DNA from: Streptomyces camelliae
GTDB taxonomy: Bacteria > Actinomycetota > Actinomycetes > Streptomycetales > Streptomycetaceae
DNA: 64,000 nt
Reading direction: 5' to 3'
NCBI RefSeq assembly: GCF_027625935.1
Contig: NZ_CP115300.1
Span: 1,426,001 to 1,490,000 of the forward strand
Under the pieces are notes generated by a model. The model ran no database searches and was not told the DNA's origin. It was given only the letters and a program-made list of their open reading frames with translations. Within the stretch, counting starts at the first letter, position 1. The number at the start of each line of letters is the position of its first letter. Of the stretch, positions 32,048-41,845 are shown one piece after another. A program made the position numbers and the translations under genes.

Positions 32048-34132
32048 TCAGATGCGCCGCAGCCGGAGAACCGTGGCATCCAGGTCGCCCTTGAGTCCGG
32101 TGCGCAGACCATGGTGCAGCAGCACGGCCCCGCGATGCACTTCGCCGGTTTCGCGGCATTCGTACGACGCCGTCGGGTCGAGTCCGCGCAGTCGCAGCGC
32201 CGGCACCGGCTCGCCGTAGCTCTGCGCCTGGAGCCACGCGAGGACGACCGCCTCCTCTCCCCGGACGTACTGGACGGCGCTCAGCCCGCCGGCCGGAGGC
32301 CGCAGCCGGTACAGCTCGCCGTGCTGGACGACCGGGCGGATCTCCTTGTACAGATCCACCCAGCCCCGGGCCTCGGCCAGCTCCTCGGCGCTCCACTCGG
32401 TGAGGTCGCCGCCGACACCGAGGACGCCCGCCATCGCGCTGACGAACCGGAACCGCAGCGAGCTGACCCGCCCGTTGAGCTGGATGTTCGGGCTGTCGGT
32501 GACCCAGGCGGCCATCACCCGGGCCGGATGGATCTGAGTGAAGCCGTGCTGGATGGCGAGCCGGTCCAGCGGGTCGGTGTTGTCGGAGGTCCACACCTGG
32601 TCGGTGCGGCCGAGCACCCCGAGGTCGATCCGGCCGCCGCCGCCCGAGCAGGACTCGAAGGCGACCTGGGGGTGGGCCGCGCGCAGCCGGTCCAGCAGGG
32701 CGTACAGGGCGCGGACGTGGTCCACCCACAGCCGCTGCGGGTACGGCTCGCCGGGCCAGCCGGCGTCGGTGAAGCAGCGGTTGAAGTCCCACTTCACGTA
32801 GTCGATCGGCGCGCTGGAGAGCAGGGTGTCGAGCTGCTCCCAGAGGTACTCCTGGACGTCCTCGCGGGCGAGGTTGAGGACGAGCTGGTTACGCAGTTCC
32901 GTCCGCTGGCGCCCGCTCTGGTACTGCACCCAGTCGGGGTGGGCGCGGTACAGCTCGCTGTCCGGGTTGACCATCTCCGGCTCGACCCAGATGCCGAACT
33001 GCATGCCGAGGCCGTGCACCTGGTCGGCCAGCGGCTTCAGGCCCTGCGGGAAGCGGTCGGGGTTGGGCGTCCAGTCGCCGAGGCCGGCGCGGTCGCTGGT
33101 GCGGGCGCCGAACCAGCCGTCGTCCACCACGAACAGCTCGACCCCGATCTCGGCGGCCCGGCGGGCGAGCGCGAGCTGCTGCTCCTCGGAGATGTCGAAG
33201 TTCGTCGCCTCCCAGGAGTTGAACAGCACCGGGCGGTCCTGCTCCGCGTCCGGGACGACGTACGCGCGCTGGTAGGCGTGCCAGGTGCGGCTGGCGCCGC
33301 CGAAGCCGCCGTCGGACCAGAGACCCGCGAAGACCGGGCTCGTGTACGACTCCCCGGCCTCCAGCATCAGCAGGCCCGAGTCGTCGTAGCCGGCGCCGCC
33401 GGTGATCTGCACGCGCGCGTCCGGGAGTTGGGCGACGGCGATGCGCCAGGAGCCGGACCAGCCGAGCGCGCAGCCGTAGACCTCGCCGCGTTCCTCGGTG
33501 GCGTCGGTGTCGAGGGCCACCCAGGGCAGGTGCTGGTGGCCGGTGTGGCCGCGGCGGCTGCCGATGACCTTCTCACCGTAGGTGAGGGGTGCGGTGGTGA
33601 GGCGGGACTCGGCGGCCCAGCGGCCGTGCAGCTGGGACAGCCGCCAGCCCTCGCGGTCGGGCAGGGTCCAGGTGGCCGCGTCGGCCCGCAGCAGCTCCAC
33701 GCGCGCGTGTCCGCCGTTGGCCACGGTGACCCTGCGCTCGACGACATCGCCGCGCATCCGGTAGTGCAGGGTGATCGCGATTCCGCCGTCCTCGAAGCGC
33801 AGCCCCAGCTCGTCACCGTCGGCCGCGTACGACACGAAACGCCACTCGGTGCCGCGCCGCTCCTCGGTGCGTACGGACAGGGCGGGGCGGACGAAGCGGG
33901 GGCCGCCCTCGACGGGGTACTCCTCGCGGCCGTCGAGCGGGGACTCGAAGGGCCAGTAGGCGGGCAGCGGGTGCCGGGCCAGGGCCTCGGCGTCCGCGAG
34001 GGCGATCCGTGGCCCCCAGTGGAGGTGGAGCAGTTCGTCCGCATCGGTGAGATGCAGGGCGTAGCTGCTGGCGGGCCCCGAAAGGAGCCAGGTACGACCG
34101 TCTTCGGCGATGTCCACCACTAGATACCTCAC
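32048..34132 (-). CDS. Alpha-galactosidase, glycoside hydrolase family 36
   Basis: A protein of about 694 residues that removes terminal alpha-galactosyl units from oligosaccharides such as raffinose or melibiose. The N-terminal beta-sandwich domain is followed by the TIM barrel with FVVDDGWFGARTSD, GIWVEPEMVNPDSELYRAHP, the nucleophile in IDYVKWDFNRCF, the acid/base in TSDNTDPLDRL, and CSGGGGRIDLGVLG. No signal peptide is seen, so it acts on imported sugars. The start is uncertain: GTG 34132 (VRYLVVDIAEDG), TTG 34141 and GTG 34120 are all possible; the last has the best-spaced GAGG. Confidence 0.93.
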   Translation of the reverse strand: MRYLVVDIAEDGRTWLLSGPASSYALHLTDADELLHLHWGPRIALADAEALARHPLPAYWPFESPLDGREEYPVEGGPRFVRPALSVRTEERRGTEWRFVSYAADGDELGLRFEDGGIAITLHYRMRGDVVERRVTVANGGHARVELLRADAATWTLPDREGWRLSQLHGRWAAESRLTTAPLTYGEKVIGSRRGHTGHQHLPWVALDTDATEERGEVYGCALGWSGSWRIAVAQLPDARVQITGGAGYDDSGLLMLEAGESYTSPVFAGLWSDGGFGGASRTWHAYQRAYVVPDAEQDRPVLFNSWEATNFDISEEQQLALARRAAEIGVELFVVDDGWFGARTSDRAGLGDWTPNPDRFPQGLKPLADQVHGLGMQFGIWVEPEMVNPDSELYRAHPDWVQYQSGRQRTELRNQLVLNLAREDVQEYLWEQLDTLLSSAPIDYVKWDFNRCFTDAGWPGEPYPQRLWVDHVRALYALLDRLRAAHPQVAFESCSGGGGRIDLGVLGRTDQVWTSDNTDPLDRLAIQHGFTQIHPARVMAAWVTDSPNIQLNGRVSSLRFRFVSAMAGVLGVGGDLTEWSAEELAEARGWVDLYKEIRPVVQHGELYRLRPPAGGLSAVQYVRGEEAVVLAWLQAQSYGEPVPALRLRGLDPTASYECRETGEVHRGAVLLHHGLRTGLKGDLDATVLRLRRI

Positions 34133-34336
34133 AGGTGCCAACAGATCCGCTCAAGTGCCAACATCATGAGAGTTCCACGGCCTCCGTTTCAATGCCTGGG
34201 CCTCCTCGTTTCCCCGCCGACGGCTGTCGTTTCCCTGCCTGTGGACAACTCCTTGCCCGAGGAAACCGATGTCGTATGGTCGACGGAGCGCCCGCCGACG
34301 AGCCGCGACGGCGGGGCCCGACCGGGAGGAGCCCCC

Positions 34337-35134
34337 GTGACGCAGCAGGTCCCGTCGACCGAGCCGGAGCTGGCCGGTGTGCGTAATTTCCGCGATGTCG
34401 GCGGTCTGCCGACCGCGGACGGGCGGCGGGTGCGCCACGGCGTGCTGTTCCGCAGCGGGCATCTGGCGCACGCGACCGAGAGCGACGCGGCCTTCCTCGC
34501 CTCCCTGGGCCTGCACACGATCTTCGACTTCCGCAACGCGGCCGACCAGAAGCTGGAGGGCCCGGACGTCGCGCTGCCCGGCGTGCGGAATGTGAACCTG
34601 CCGCTGAGCGATCCGGCGGACGGCGCCGAGTTCTGGACCATGGTCCGGGACGGCGACCTCGACCAGCTGCGCGGGATCCTCGCCGACGGCAAGGGCGCGG
34701 CCCGGATGGTCGCCTCGTACCGGAAGATCGTCAAGGAGCGCACCGCCGAGCACTCCCGGGTGCTGCGCGCGCTCACCGAGGACAGCGTGCCCGCGCTGAT
34801 GCACTGCGCGGCCGGCAAGGACCGCGCGGGCATCTCCATAGCCGTCACGCTCCTCGCCCTCGGTGTGGAGCGGGACGCCATCGTCGCCGACTACCTGGAG
34901 TCCAACGCCAAGCACCGCCGCTACAAGGTGCGCCGCAGCGGCAGCGCCGAGAGCGCGTACACCCCCGAGGTGATGGAGCTGCTCAGCCCGCTGTTCGACG
35001 CCCGCGCCGAGTATCTCCAGGCGGCCTTCGAGAGCATCGAGGAGACCTGGGGCGCGGTCGACACCTACCTGGAGCGGGGCCTCGGCCTCACCCCCGGCGG
35101 CCGCGACCGGCTGCGCGAGCGCCTGCTGGACTGA
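34337..35134 (+). CDS. Tyrosine-protein phosphatase (PtpB/IphP-like)
   Basis: A 265-residue dual-specificity or tyrosine phosphatase. The N-terminal signature is GVRNFRDVGGLPTADGRRV followed by LFRSGHL. The catalytic P-loop ALMHCAAGKDRAGISIAV carries Cys, Lys, Asp and Arg in the HCxxGKDR form seen in MptpB, which also shows phosphoinositide phosphatase activity. The GTG at 34337 follows GGGAGGA. The longer open frame begins at 34166 but lacks family residues. It diverges from the alpha-galactosidase gene. Confidence 0.92.
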   Translation: MTQQVPSTEPELAGVRNFRDVGGLPTADGRRVRHGVLFRSGHLAHATESDAAFLASLGLHTIFDFRNAADQKLEGPDVALPGVRNVNLPLSDPADGAEFWTMVRDGDLDQLRGILADGKGAARMVASYRKIVKERTAEHSRVLRALTEDSVPALMHCAAGKDRAGISIAVTLLALGVERDAIVADYLESNAKHRRYKVRRSGSAESAYTPEVMELLSPLFDARAEYLQAAFESIEETWGAVDTYLERGLGLTPGGRDRLRERLLD

Positions 35135-35165
35135 CCGTCGGGGTGCACCCGGCCTGCCACCCCGG

Positions 35166-35288
35166 TCAGCCCTTGCCGCCCACCGCGAACAGCAGGTAGA
35201 GGAACGCGGCGAACAGGTGGCCGACGGCGATGTAGATGATCAGGCGGATCCACAGGGAACGGGGGAACTTCGTCTCGAAGTTGCTCAT
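35166..35288 (-). CDS. 40-residue single-pass membrane protein (DUF6126-like)
   Basis: A 40-residue protein, MSNFETKFPRSLWIRLIIYI then AVGHLFAAFLYLLFAVGGKG. One transmembrane helix spans about residues 13-35, preceded by a basic, amphipathic N-terminus. Its ATG (35288) overlaps the TGA of the XRE-cupin regulator gene by 4 bp, so translation is coupled. Small proteins of this type next to XRE-cupin regulators are annotated as DUF6126 in Streptomyces. Function is unknown; a membrane-bound partner or target of the regulator is possible. Confidence 0.85.
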   Translation of the reverse strand: MSNFETKFPRSLWIRLIIYIAVGHLFAAFLYLLFAVGGKG

Positions 35289-35908
35289 GGCAGCTCTCCG
35301 GTCGACGGCCCCAGGCACAGCGCGGCCGTGGGGCTCTGCAGCAGGGTGTGGACGAACAGCAGCTCGACACCGTCGTGGTCCTCGGCGGCGAGGCGGTGCG
35401 GGGTGAGCGAGTCGAAGTGGGCGCTGTCGCCGGGGCCGAGCAGATGAGCGGTGTCGCCGAGGCGCAGACGCAGGCGGCCCCTGAGGACGTAGAGCCATTC
35501 CTCGCCGGGGTGGACGCGCACGATGTCGCCCTGCGAGCCGTACGGCACGCGCACCCGCAGGGCCTGCATACCGCGGCCGGGCGCCCCGGCCTGGAAGTAC
35601 GTCCAGCCGCCCGCCCGGGTCGGCTCCATGTCGCCGGTCCGCACGATCGCGTCCCGGCCGGTGACCGTCTCCCCCAGCAGTTCGGAGACCGTCGTACCGT
35701 AGATGCGCGCGAGGGCGAGCAGCATCGGCAGGGACGGCTGGCGCTGCCCGGTCTCCAGCCGGGACAGATGGGCGGGCGAGAGTCCGGCGTCGCGGGCCGC
35801 GGCCTCCAGGGTGAGGCCGGCGCGCCGGCGCAGGGCGCGCAACTGCGGCGCGACCACGGGCAGTGCGCCACCCGGCTCCGCCGGTGACCCGGCGTCTGAG
35901 GCGTTCAT
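35285..35908 (-). CDS. XRE-family regulator with C-terminal cupin
   Basis: A 207-residue regulator with HTH at residues about 20-75 (QLRALRRRAGLTLEAAARDA then GLSPAHLSRLETGQRQPSLP) and a cupin_2 domain at about 125-190 (HPGEEWLYVLRGRLRLRLGD). Architecture matches sensors of polyamines or other small amines and acids. Two identical-form palindromes (TTGCC-n5-GGCAA) lie 21-55 bp upstream of its start, suggesting autoregulation. It is coupled to a 40-residue membrane protein gene downstream. Confidence 0.9.
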   Translation of the reverse strand: MNASDAGSPAEPGGALPVVAPQLRALRRRAGLTLEAAARDAGLSPAHLSRLETGQRQPSLPMLLALARIYGTTVSELLGETVTGRDAIVRTGDMEPTRAGGWTYFQAGAPGRGMQALRVRVPYGSQGDIVRVHPGEEWLYVLRGRLRLRLGDTAHLLGPGDSAHFDSLTPHRLAAEDHDGVELLFVHTLLQSPTAALCLGPSTGELP

Positions 35909-35928
35909 GCCTCTATTCAGCCTCCGTT

Positions 35929-35963
35929 TTGCCTTATCGGCAATTTTCTTGCCTGAGAGGCAA
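35929..35963 (-). promoter_or_regulatory. Two tandem TTGCC-n5-GGCAA operators
   Basis: TTGCC-ttatc-GGCAA (35929-35943) and TTGCC-tgaga-GGCAA (35949-35963) are perfect 5-bp-arm palindromes whose centres are 20 bp apart, about two helical turns. They sit directly upstream of the XRE-cupin gene in a locally AT-rich stretch that could hold its -10. A dimeric HTH protein would bind both on the same DNA face. The plus-strand membrane protein gene at 36056 may share control. Confidence 0.75.
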
Positions 35964-36055
35964 AAAAGCGCGGGTGATCTCTCTGAGCCACGCGATCGGG
36001 CCGCTGCTACGCTCTCCCCAGGACTTGAACACGTTCAAAAATGGGGGACCGCATC

Positions 36056-36355
36056 ATGTCCGCATCGAGCACGCCCCGCCCCACCGGCACCCGTCCGGCC
36101 GGCTCGCCCGCCGGCGCCCTCGGCCCGCTCTCCCTCGGCCTCGGAACCATCGCCGCCGTGAGCACCTGGCCCACGCTCACGTTCTTCCTGCTGCCCTGGT
36201 CGGTGCTCGCCGCCGCCTTCGCCGTCACCTTCGGCTGCATGGGGATCCACTACGCCGGCCGCGGGTACGGCCGGCTGTGGACCTCGGTGACGGGGACCGT
36301 CCTGGGCGCGGTCGGGCTCGGCGCCTCCCTCCTTCTTCTCACCTTGATGTCCTGA
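36056..36355 (+). CDS. 99-residue two-helix membrane protein
   Basis: A small hydrophobic protein with a proline/threonine-rich N-terminus (MSASSTPRPTGTRPAGSPAG) and about three hydrophobic segments: LSLGLGTIAAVSTWPTLTFF, PWSVLAAAFAVTFGCMGIHY, and a C-terminal helix SVTGTVLGAVGLGASLLLL. It resembles DUF4190-type proteins. I choose ATG 36056, preceded by GGGGGACC, over 36041. It converges on hpnO with only 13 bp between ends. A similar small hydrophobic gene accompanies hopanoid operons in other streptomycetes as I recall, but a functional link is inference. Confidence 0.75.
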   Translation: MSASSTPRPTGTRPAGSPAGALGPLSLGLGTIAAVSTWPTLTFFLLPWSVLAAAFAVTFGCMGIHYAGRGYGRLWTSVTGTVLGAVGLGASLLLLTLMS

Positions 36356-36368
36356 GCACCCGCTGCCG

Positions 36369-37754
36369 TCAGCGATGGGCGACCGCCTGCTTGATCAGGG
36401 TCTTGCCGAAGTCCCACATCAGGCCGCCGCCGCTGTGCGCGTCGTCCATGACGGCGGTGAAGGCATCCATGAACCGGTCGACGTCCGCCTCGTCGACGAC
36501 CAGCGGCGGGATCAGCTTGATCACTTCCAGGTGGTCGCCGGAGACCTGGGTGAGGATCCGGTGCCGCTGCAGCAGCGGTACGACGACCATCTGCGCGAAC
36601 AGGCCCTTGCGGGCCGCCTGGAGCATGGTCCAGCGGCTGCGCAGCTTCAGCGAGGACGGCTTGCCGAACTCGATGCCGATCATCAGGCCCCGGCCGCGCA
36701 CGTCGGCGAGCAGCTCGTACGTGTCGATCAGGGCGGTCAGCCGGGACTTCAGCAGCTCGCCGGTGCTGCGCACGCCCGCGACGATCTGCTCGTTCTCCAT
36801 GACCGACAGCACCGCCAGGCCGCACGCCATCGCCTGGGCATTGGACCCGAAGCTCGCCGAGTGCACCAGCACGCGGTCCATGGACGAGTAGACCTTCTTG
36901 AAGATCCAGTCCTTGCCGAGAGTGGCCCCGACCGGGACGTACCCGCCGGACAGCGCCTTGGCCACGCACACCAGGTCGGGCTCCACCCCGTCCTCGTGCT
37001 GGTAGGCGTAGAAGTCACCGGTGCGGCCGAGACCGGTCTGCACCTCGTCGGCGATCAGCAGCGCCTTGTGCCGGTGCAGCAGGTCCTGGGCGGCGCGCAG
37101 ATAGCCGGGCGGCGCCTCGTGCACGCCCTTGCCCTGGATCGGCTCGACGATCAGCGCGGCCACGTCGCCCTTCTTCAACTCCCGTGCCAGGGCGTCCAGA
37201 TCGCCGAGGGGTACGGCGGTGTCGGGCAGCAGCGGGGCGAAGCCGTCACGGAAGCCGTCCTCGCCGTTGACCGACAGCGAGCCGGTGGTCAGACCGTGGA
37301 AGGCGTGGTCGCAGTACAGGATCCGCGGCCTGCCGGTGGCGTAGCGGGCGAACTTCAGGGCCGTCTCGACCGCTTCGGTGCCGCTGTTGCCGAAGAACAC
37401 CCGGTCCAGGTGCGGGCTGTGGGCGAGGAGCCGTTCGGCGAGCAGGCCGGGCAGCGGCTGGCAGTCGAAGCGGGTGAGGTCGGCGAGGCCGAGGTCGAGG
37501 ACGTCGTGCAGCGCCTTGCGGACGACCGGATGGTGGCGGCCGAGGCCCATCACCCCGAACCCGGCGAGCATGTCCAGGTAGTCGTTGCCGTCCGCGTCCC
37601 AGAAGTGGGCGCCCTCGGCCCGCTCGTAGACCTTGTCGAAGCCGATGGTGTGCAGCATGCGTGGGAGCTGCGGATTGAGGTACTTCGTGTGCAGCTCGTA
37701 GCGTTCGGCTCCGCGCTCGGCGAGAGCTGCGCCGAGGTCGAACTCCGTGCTCAT
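36369..37754 (-). CDS. hpnO: Hopanoid side-chain aminotransferase HpnO
   Basis: A 461-residue class III PLP aminotransferase. The lysine motif is [18 protein letters not shown]; other signatures are [17 protein letters not shown] and [20 protein letters not shown]. In hopanoid operons this enzyme converts the oxidised bacteriohopane side chain to aminobacteriohopanetriol. Its ATG overlaps the dxs stop by 4 bp (ATGA), making it the last gene of the hop operon. Operon position rather than sequence alone separates it from ornithine or diaminobutyrate aminotransferases. Confidence 0.88.
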   Translation of the reverse strand: MSTEFDLGAALAERGAERYELHTKYLNPQLPRMLHTIGFDKVYERAEGAHFWDADGNDYLDMLAGFGVMGLGRHHPVVRKALHDVLDLGLADLTRFDCQPLPGLLAERLLAHSPHLDRVFFGNSGTEAVETALKFARYATGRPRILYCDHAFHGLTTGSLSVNGEDGFRDGFAPLLPDTAVPLGDLDALARELKKGDVAALIVEPIQGKGVHEAPPGYLRAAQDLLHRHKALLIADEVQTGLGRTGDFYAYQHEDGVEPDLVCVAKALSGGYVPVGATLGKDWIFKKVYSSMDRVLVHSASFGSNAQAMACGLAVLSVMENEQIVAGVRSTGELLKSRLTALIDTYELLADVRGRGLMIGIEFGKPSSLKLRSRWTMLQAARKGLFAQMVVVPLLQRHRILTQVSGDHLEVIKLIPPLVVDEADVDRFMDAFTAVMDDAHSGGGLMWDFGKTLIKQAVAHR

Positions 37755-39649
37755 TCCTTCTCCTTGGCCGGTCCGCCCGCGTCTCTGAAGGCCAGGCTCG
37801 CGCTGATCCGCCCGGCGATCTCGACGGGCGTGAGTCCGATGTCGGCCAGCACCTCGCCGCGCTTGGCGTGCGCGAGGAACTGTTCCGGGATGCCGAACCG
37901 CCGTACCGGCACGTCCACGTCGGCGTCGCCGAGGGCCAGGGCGACCGCCGAACCGACGCCCGCGGAGCGGCTGTTGTCCTCCACGACGGCCACCAGCCGG
38001 TGCTCGGCGGCGAGGCCGGGCAGGGCCGGGTCGACAGGCTTGACCCAACGAGGGTCCACCACCGTGCAGTCGATGCCGCGAGCCTGGAGCAGGTCGGCGG
38101 CCTGGAGGCAGACCGGTGCCATCACGCCGACGGCCACCAGCAGCACCTCGGGGCGTTCGCCGCGGTGCAGCACGTCCATGCCGCCGACACGGTCGAGCGC
38201 CGGGATGTCCGGGCCGGCCGACTCCTTCGGATAGCGGACCAGGGTGGGCGCGTCGTCCACGGCGACGGCCTCGCGCAGCTGGGCGCGCAGCTGGCCGGCG
38301 TCACGCGGGGCGGCGATCCTGAGGCCGGGCACGACCTGGAGGACCGACATGTCCCACATGCCGTTGTGCGAGGCGCCGTCGACGCCGGTGACGCCGGCCC
38401 GGTCGAGGACGAAGGTGACCCCGCAGCGGTGCAGGGCGACATCCATCAGCAGCTGGTCGAAGGCGCGGTTGAGGAAGGTGGCGTAGACGGCGAAGACCGG
38501 ATGCAGACCACCGGTGGCGAGCCCGGCCGCCGACACGGCCGCATGCTGCTCGGCGATGCCCACGTCCCACACGCGGTCGGGGAAGCGCTCGGCGAACCGG
38601 GTCAGCCCGACCGGGTGCAGCATGGCCGCGGTGATGGCGACGACGTCGTCCCGCTCCTCGCCGATCTTCACGATCTCGTCGCCGAACACCGAGGTCCAGG
38701 ACGGGCCGTCGGACGGCGAGAGCGGCTCGCAGGTGAGCGGGTCCATCACGCCGACGGTATGGAAATGGTCCTCCTCGTGGGCGAGGGCGGGCTCGTAGCC
38801 GCGGCCCTTCTCCGTGAGGCAGTGGACCAGCACCGGGCCGTGGAAGCGCTTCGCGCGGCGCAGCGCCGACTCGACGGCCTTGACATTGTGGCCGTCGATC
38901 GGGCCGACGTACTTCAGACCCAGGTCCTCGAACATGCCCTGCGGGGCGAAGGCGTCCTTGAAGCCCTTCTTCGCGCCGTGCAGGGACTCGTAGATGGTGT
39001 TCCCGACGACCGGGGTCCTCAGCAGGACGTCCTTGCCCCAGGCCAGAACCTTCTCGTAGCTGTCCGTGGTGCGCAGGGTGGCCAGGTGGTTGGCGAGGCC
39101 CCCGATGGTGGGGCCGTAGGAGCGCTCGTTGTCGTTGACGACGATGATCAGCGGCCGGTCCTTGGCGGCCGCGATGTTGTTCAGCGCCTCCCAGGCCATG
39201 CCGCCGGTCAGCGCGCCGTCGCCGATGACCGCGACCACATGGCCCTTCTCCCCCTGCACCTGGCGGGCCTTGGCGAGGCCGTCGGCCCAGCCGAGCGCGG
39301 TGGAGGCATGGCTGTTCTCGATGACGTCGTGCTCGGACTCCTCGCGCGAGGGATAGCCGGACAGGCCCCCCTTGCCGCGCAGCTTGGAGAAGTCCTGACG
39401 TCCCGTCAGAAGCTTGTGTACGTAGCTCTGGTGGCCGGTGTCCCACAGGATCCGGTCGACCGGCGACTCGAAGACCCGGTGGAGGGCGAGGGTCAGTTCC
39501 ACCACGCCCAGATTGGGGCCGAGATGCCCCCCGGTCCTGGAGACCGCCTGCACCAGGAACTCACGTATCTCGTGGGACAGTTCGCCGAGTTCCGCCTCGG
39601 ACAGCGCCTTCAGGTCGCGTGGTCCCCGGATGTTCTCCAGAATGGTCAC
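37751..39649 (-). CDS. dxs: 1-deoxy-D-xylulose-5-phosphate synthase
   Basis: A 632-residue thiamine-diphosphate enzyme that condenses pyruvate and glyceraldehyde 3-phosphate to DXP, the first step of the MEP isoprenoid route. Visible are [20 protein letters not shown], the ThDP motif [20 protein letters not shown], ending in NDN, and the pyrimidine domain [16 protein letters not shown]. Having dxs inside the hopanoid operon should raise precursor flow when hopanoids are made, and a second housekeeping dxs is likely elsewhere. It overlaps hpnO by 4 bp and follows ispG by 30 bp. Confidence 0.97.
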   Translation of the reverse strand: MTILENIRGPRDLKALSEAELGELSHEIREFLVQAVSRTGGHLGPNLGVVELTLALHRVFESPVDRILWDTGHQSYVHKLLTGRQDFSKLRGKGGLSGYPSREESEHDVIENSHASTALGWADGLAKARQVQGEKGHVVAVIGDGALTGGMAWEALNNIAAAKDRPLIIVVNDNERSYGPTIGGLANHLATLRTTDSYEKVLAWGKDVLLRTPVVGNTIYESLHGAKKGFKDAFAPQGMFEDLGLKYVGPIDGHNVKAVESALRRAKRFHGPVLVHCLTEKGRGYEPALAHEEDHFHTVGVMDPLTCEPLSPSDGPSWTSVFGDEIVKIGEERDDVVAITAAMLHPVGLTRFAERFPDRVWDVGIAEQHAAVSAAGLATGGLHPVFAVYATFLNRAFDQLLMDVALHRCGVTFVLDRAGVTGVDGASHNGMWDMSVLQVVPGLRIAAPRDAGQLRAQLREAVAVDDAPTLVRYPKESAGPDIPALDRVGGMDVLHRGERPEVLLVAVGVMAPVCLQAADLLQARGIDCTVVDPRWVKPVDPALPGLAAEHRLVAVVEDNSRSAGVGSAVALALGDADVDVPVRRFGIPEQFLAHAKRGEVLADIGLTPVEIAGRISASLAFRDAGGPAKEKE

Positions 39650-39679
39650 GCTCGGCCCCCTCTCGGTCCGTGCCTTGCC

Positions 39680-40813
39680 TCAATTCGACTGCTCTGCGGG
39701 GCTCGTCCGCTCGGCGAGCTTCATGGCCTCCTCGATGAGGGTCTCCACGATCTTCGACTCGGGTACGGTCTTGACGACCTCGCCCTTGACGAAGATCTGC
39801 CCCTTTCCATTGCCCGAGGCAACCCCGAGGTCTGCCTCGCGGGCCTCGCCCGGACCGTTGACCACACACCCCATCACCGCGACACGCAACGGCACTTCCA
39901 TGCCGTCCAGTCCCGCCGTGACCTCCTCGGCGAGCTTGTACACATCGACCTGGGCCCGCCCGCAGGACGGGCAGGAGACGATCTCCAGGCGCCGCTGCCT
40001 GAGGCCCAGGGACTCCAGAATCTGGATGCCGACCTTGACCTCCTCGGCCGGCGGCGCGCTCAGCGAGACCCGGATGGTGTCGCCGATGCCCCGCGACAGC
40101 AACGCCCCGAAGGCGACGGCCGACTTGATCGTGCCCTGGAAGGCCGGGCCCGCCTCCGTCACGCCGAGGTGGAGCGGGTAGTCGCACCGTTCGGCGAGCT
40201 GCCGGTAGGCCTCGATCATCACGACCGGGTCGTTGTGCTTCACCGAGATCTTGATGTCCCGGAAGTCGTGCTCCTCGAACAGCGACGCCTCCCACAGCGC
40301 CGACTCCACCAGCGCCTCGGGCGTCGCCCTGCCGTACTTCTGCAGCAACCGCCGGTCCAGGGAACCGGCGTTGACCCCGATGCGGATCGGCGTGCCATGG
40401 TCCTTGGCGGCGCGCGCGATCTGCTTCACCTGGTCGTCGAACTTCTTGATGTTGCCCGGGTTGACGCGAACGGCCGCACAGCCGGCTTCGATCGCCGCGA
40501 ACACGTACTTCGGCTGGAAGTGGATGTCCGCGATCACCGGAATCTGCGACTTCCGCGCGATCGTCGCGAGGGCGTCCGCGTCGTCCTGCGTGGGGCAGGC
40601 GACGCGGACGATCTGGCAGCCGGACGCGGTGAGTTCCGCGATCTGCTGCAGGGTGGCGCCGATGTCCGACGTACGGGTCGTCGTCATCGACTGCACCGAC
40701 ACCGGGGCACCGCCCCCGACCGCCACCGGCCCGACGTGGATCTGCCGCGACGTACGCCGCGGCGCGACCGGCCGGGCCGGTACCTCGGGAACGCCCAAGG
40801 GAACGGCGGTCAT
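39680..40813 (-). CDS. ispG: 4-hydroxy-3-methylbut-2-enyl-diphosphate synthase (GcpE)
   Basis: A 377-residue iron-sulfur enzyme that converts MEcPP to HMBPP in the MEP pathway. The TIM-barrel part begins [20 protein letters not shown]. Three cluster cysteines lie in [13 protein letters not shown] (two) and [14 protein letters not shown] (one). It lies 4 bp after hpnH and 30 bp before dxs. Like dxs here it is probably a dedicated operon copy serving hopanoid synthesis. Confidence 0.97.
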   Translation of the reverse strand: MTAVPLGVPEVPARPVAPRRTSRQIHVGPVAVGGGAPVSVQSMTTTRTSDIGATLQQIAELTASGCQIVRVACPTQDDADALATIARKSQIPVIADIHFQPKYVFAAIEAGCAAVRVNPGNIKKFDDQVKQIARAAKDHGTPIRIGVNAGSLDRRLLQKYGRATPEALVESALWEASLFEEHDFRDIKISVKHNDPVVMIEAYRQLAERCDYPLHLGVTEAGPAFQGTIKSAVAFGALLSRGIGDTIRVSLSAPPAEEVKVGIQILESLGLRQRRLEIVSCPSCGRAQVDVYKLAEEVTAGLDGMEVPLRVAVMGCVVNGPGEAREADLGVASGNGKGQIFVKGEVVKTVPESKIVETLIEEAMKLAERTSPAEQSN

Positions 40814-40817
40814 GGCG

Positions 40818-41840
40818 TCACTCCCGGTTTCCGGAGACGGTCTCGCGCATGGCCCGCAGCGACTCCTTCAGGGAGCCCATGGTGGCGAGGACGGCGGTGG
40901 GCTCGTAGCCGCAGTGCGCCATGCAGTTGTCACAGCGCGGGTCCTTGCCGCGGCCGTACTTGTCCCAGTCGGTCTCCTCCAGCAGCTGCCGGTAGGTGGG
41001 CACATAGCCGTCGCTCATCAGGTAGCAGGGCTTCTGCCAGCCGAACAGCGAGTAGCTCGGGATCGCCCACGCGGTGCACGGGAAGTCGACCTTGCCCTCC
41101 AGGAAGTCCAGGAAGAGCGGGCTCTGGTTGAGCCGCCATTTCGCGCGGTTGCCGCCCGAGAACGCCTTCTTGAACAGCTCCCGGGTCTGCTGGACGCCGA
41201 GGAAGTGCTCCTGGTCGGGGGCCTTCTCGTAGGCGTAGGCGGGCGAGAGCATCATCTCGTCGACCTTCAGGTCGTCGTTGAGGAAGTTGAGCACCTCCAC
41301 GACGGTCTGCGGGGTGTCGGTGTTGAAGAAGGTCGAGTTGGTGGTCACCCGGAAGCCGCGCCGCTTGGCCTCCTTGATGGCCTCCACCGCCTCGTCGAAG
41401 GTGCCCTCCTTCGCGACCGAGGCGTCGTGCCGCTCACGCAGCCCGTCGATGTGCACCGCCCACGCGAAATACGGCGAGGGCTTGAACTTGTCCATCTTCT
41501 TGCGCATCAGCAGCGCGTTGGTGCAGAGGAAGACGAACTTCTTCCGTGCCACCAACTGCCGTACGATTTCGTCGATCTGAGGGTGCATCAGAGGTTCGCC
41601 GCCGGCGATCGACACCATCGGCGCACCCGACTCCAGGACCGCGCCGACCGCCTGCGCCACGGGCATGCGCTGCTTGAGCACACCCGCCGGGTGCTGGATC
41701 TTGCCGCAGCCCTCGCACTTGAGGTTGCACGCGAACAACGGCTCCAACTCGACCAGCAGGGCGAACTTGTCCCTCTTCCTCACCTTCTGTTCCAGCAGAT
41801 ATGTAGCGACCTTGAGGGTCTGACGCAACGGCATGACCAT
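40818..41840 (-). CDS. hpnH: Radical SAM hopanoid adenosyltransferase HpnH
   Basis: A 340-residue radical SAM enzyme that joins the 5'-deoxyadenosyl group to diploptene to give adenosylhopane, the first side-chain step. The cluster motif is [13 protein letters not shown] with Cys38, Cys42 and Cys45. [11 protein letters not shown] is the SAM-binding GGE element, and a C-terminal cysteine group ([13 protein letters not shown]) defines the HpnH/SPASM-like tail. I start at 41840 because GGAGGTGA sits 5 nt upstream; the open frame to 41879 would add 13 residues. The ribosome site is inside the end of hpnG. Confidence 0.95.
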   Translation of the reverse strand: MVMPLRQTLKVATYLLEQKVRKRDKFALLVELEPLFACNLKCEGCGKIQHPAGVLKQRMPVAQAVGAVLESGAPMVSIAGGEPLMHPQIDEIVRQLVARKKFVFLCTNALLMRKKMDKFKPSPYFAWAVHIDGLRERHDASVAKEGTFDEAVEAIKEAKRRGFRVTTNSTFFNTDTPQTVVEVLNFLNDDLKVDEMMLSPAYAYEKAPDQEHFLGVQQTRELFKKAFSGGNRAKWRLNQSPLFLDFLEGKVDFPCTAWAIPSYSLFGWQKPCYLMSDGYVPTYRQLLEETDWDKYGRGKDPRCDNCMAHCGYEPTAVLATMGSLKESLRAMRETVSGNRE

Positions 41841-41845
41841 CTGGC

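Noticed and set aside
37868..41131. Very long plus-strand open frame (1087 codons) across dxs, ispG and hpnH
   Set aside because: It is antisense to three well-identified genes; the translation is arginine/valine/histidine-rich and lacks any fold pattern. High GC creates such frames.
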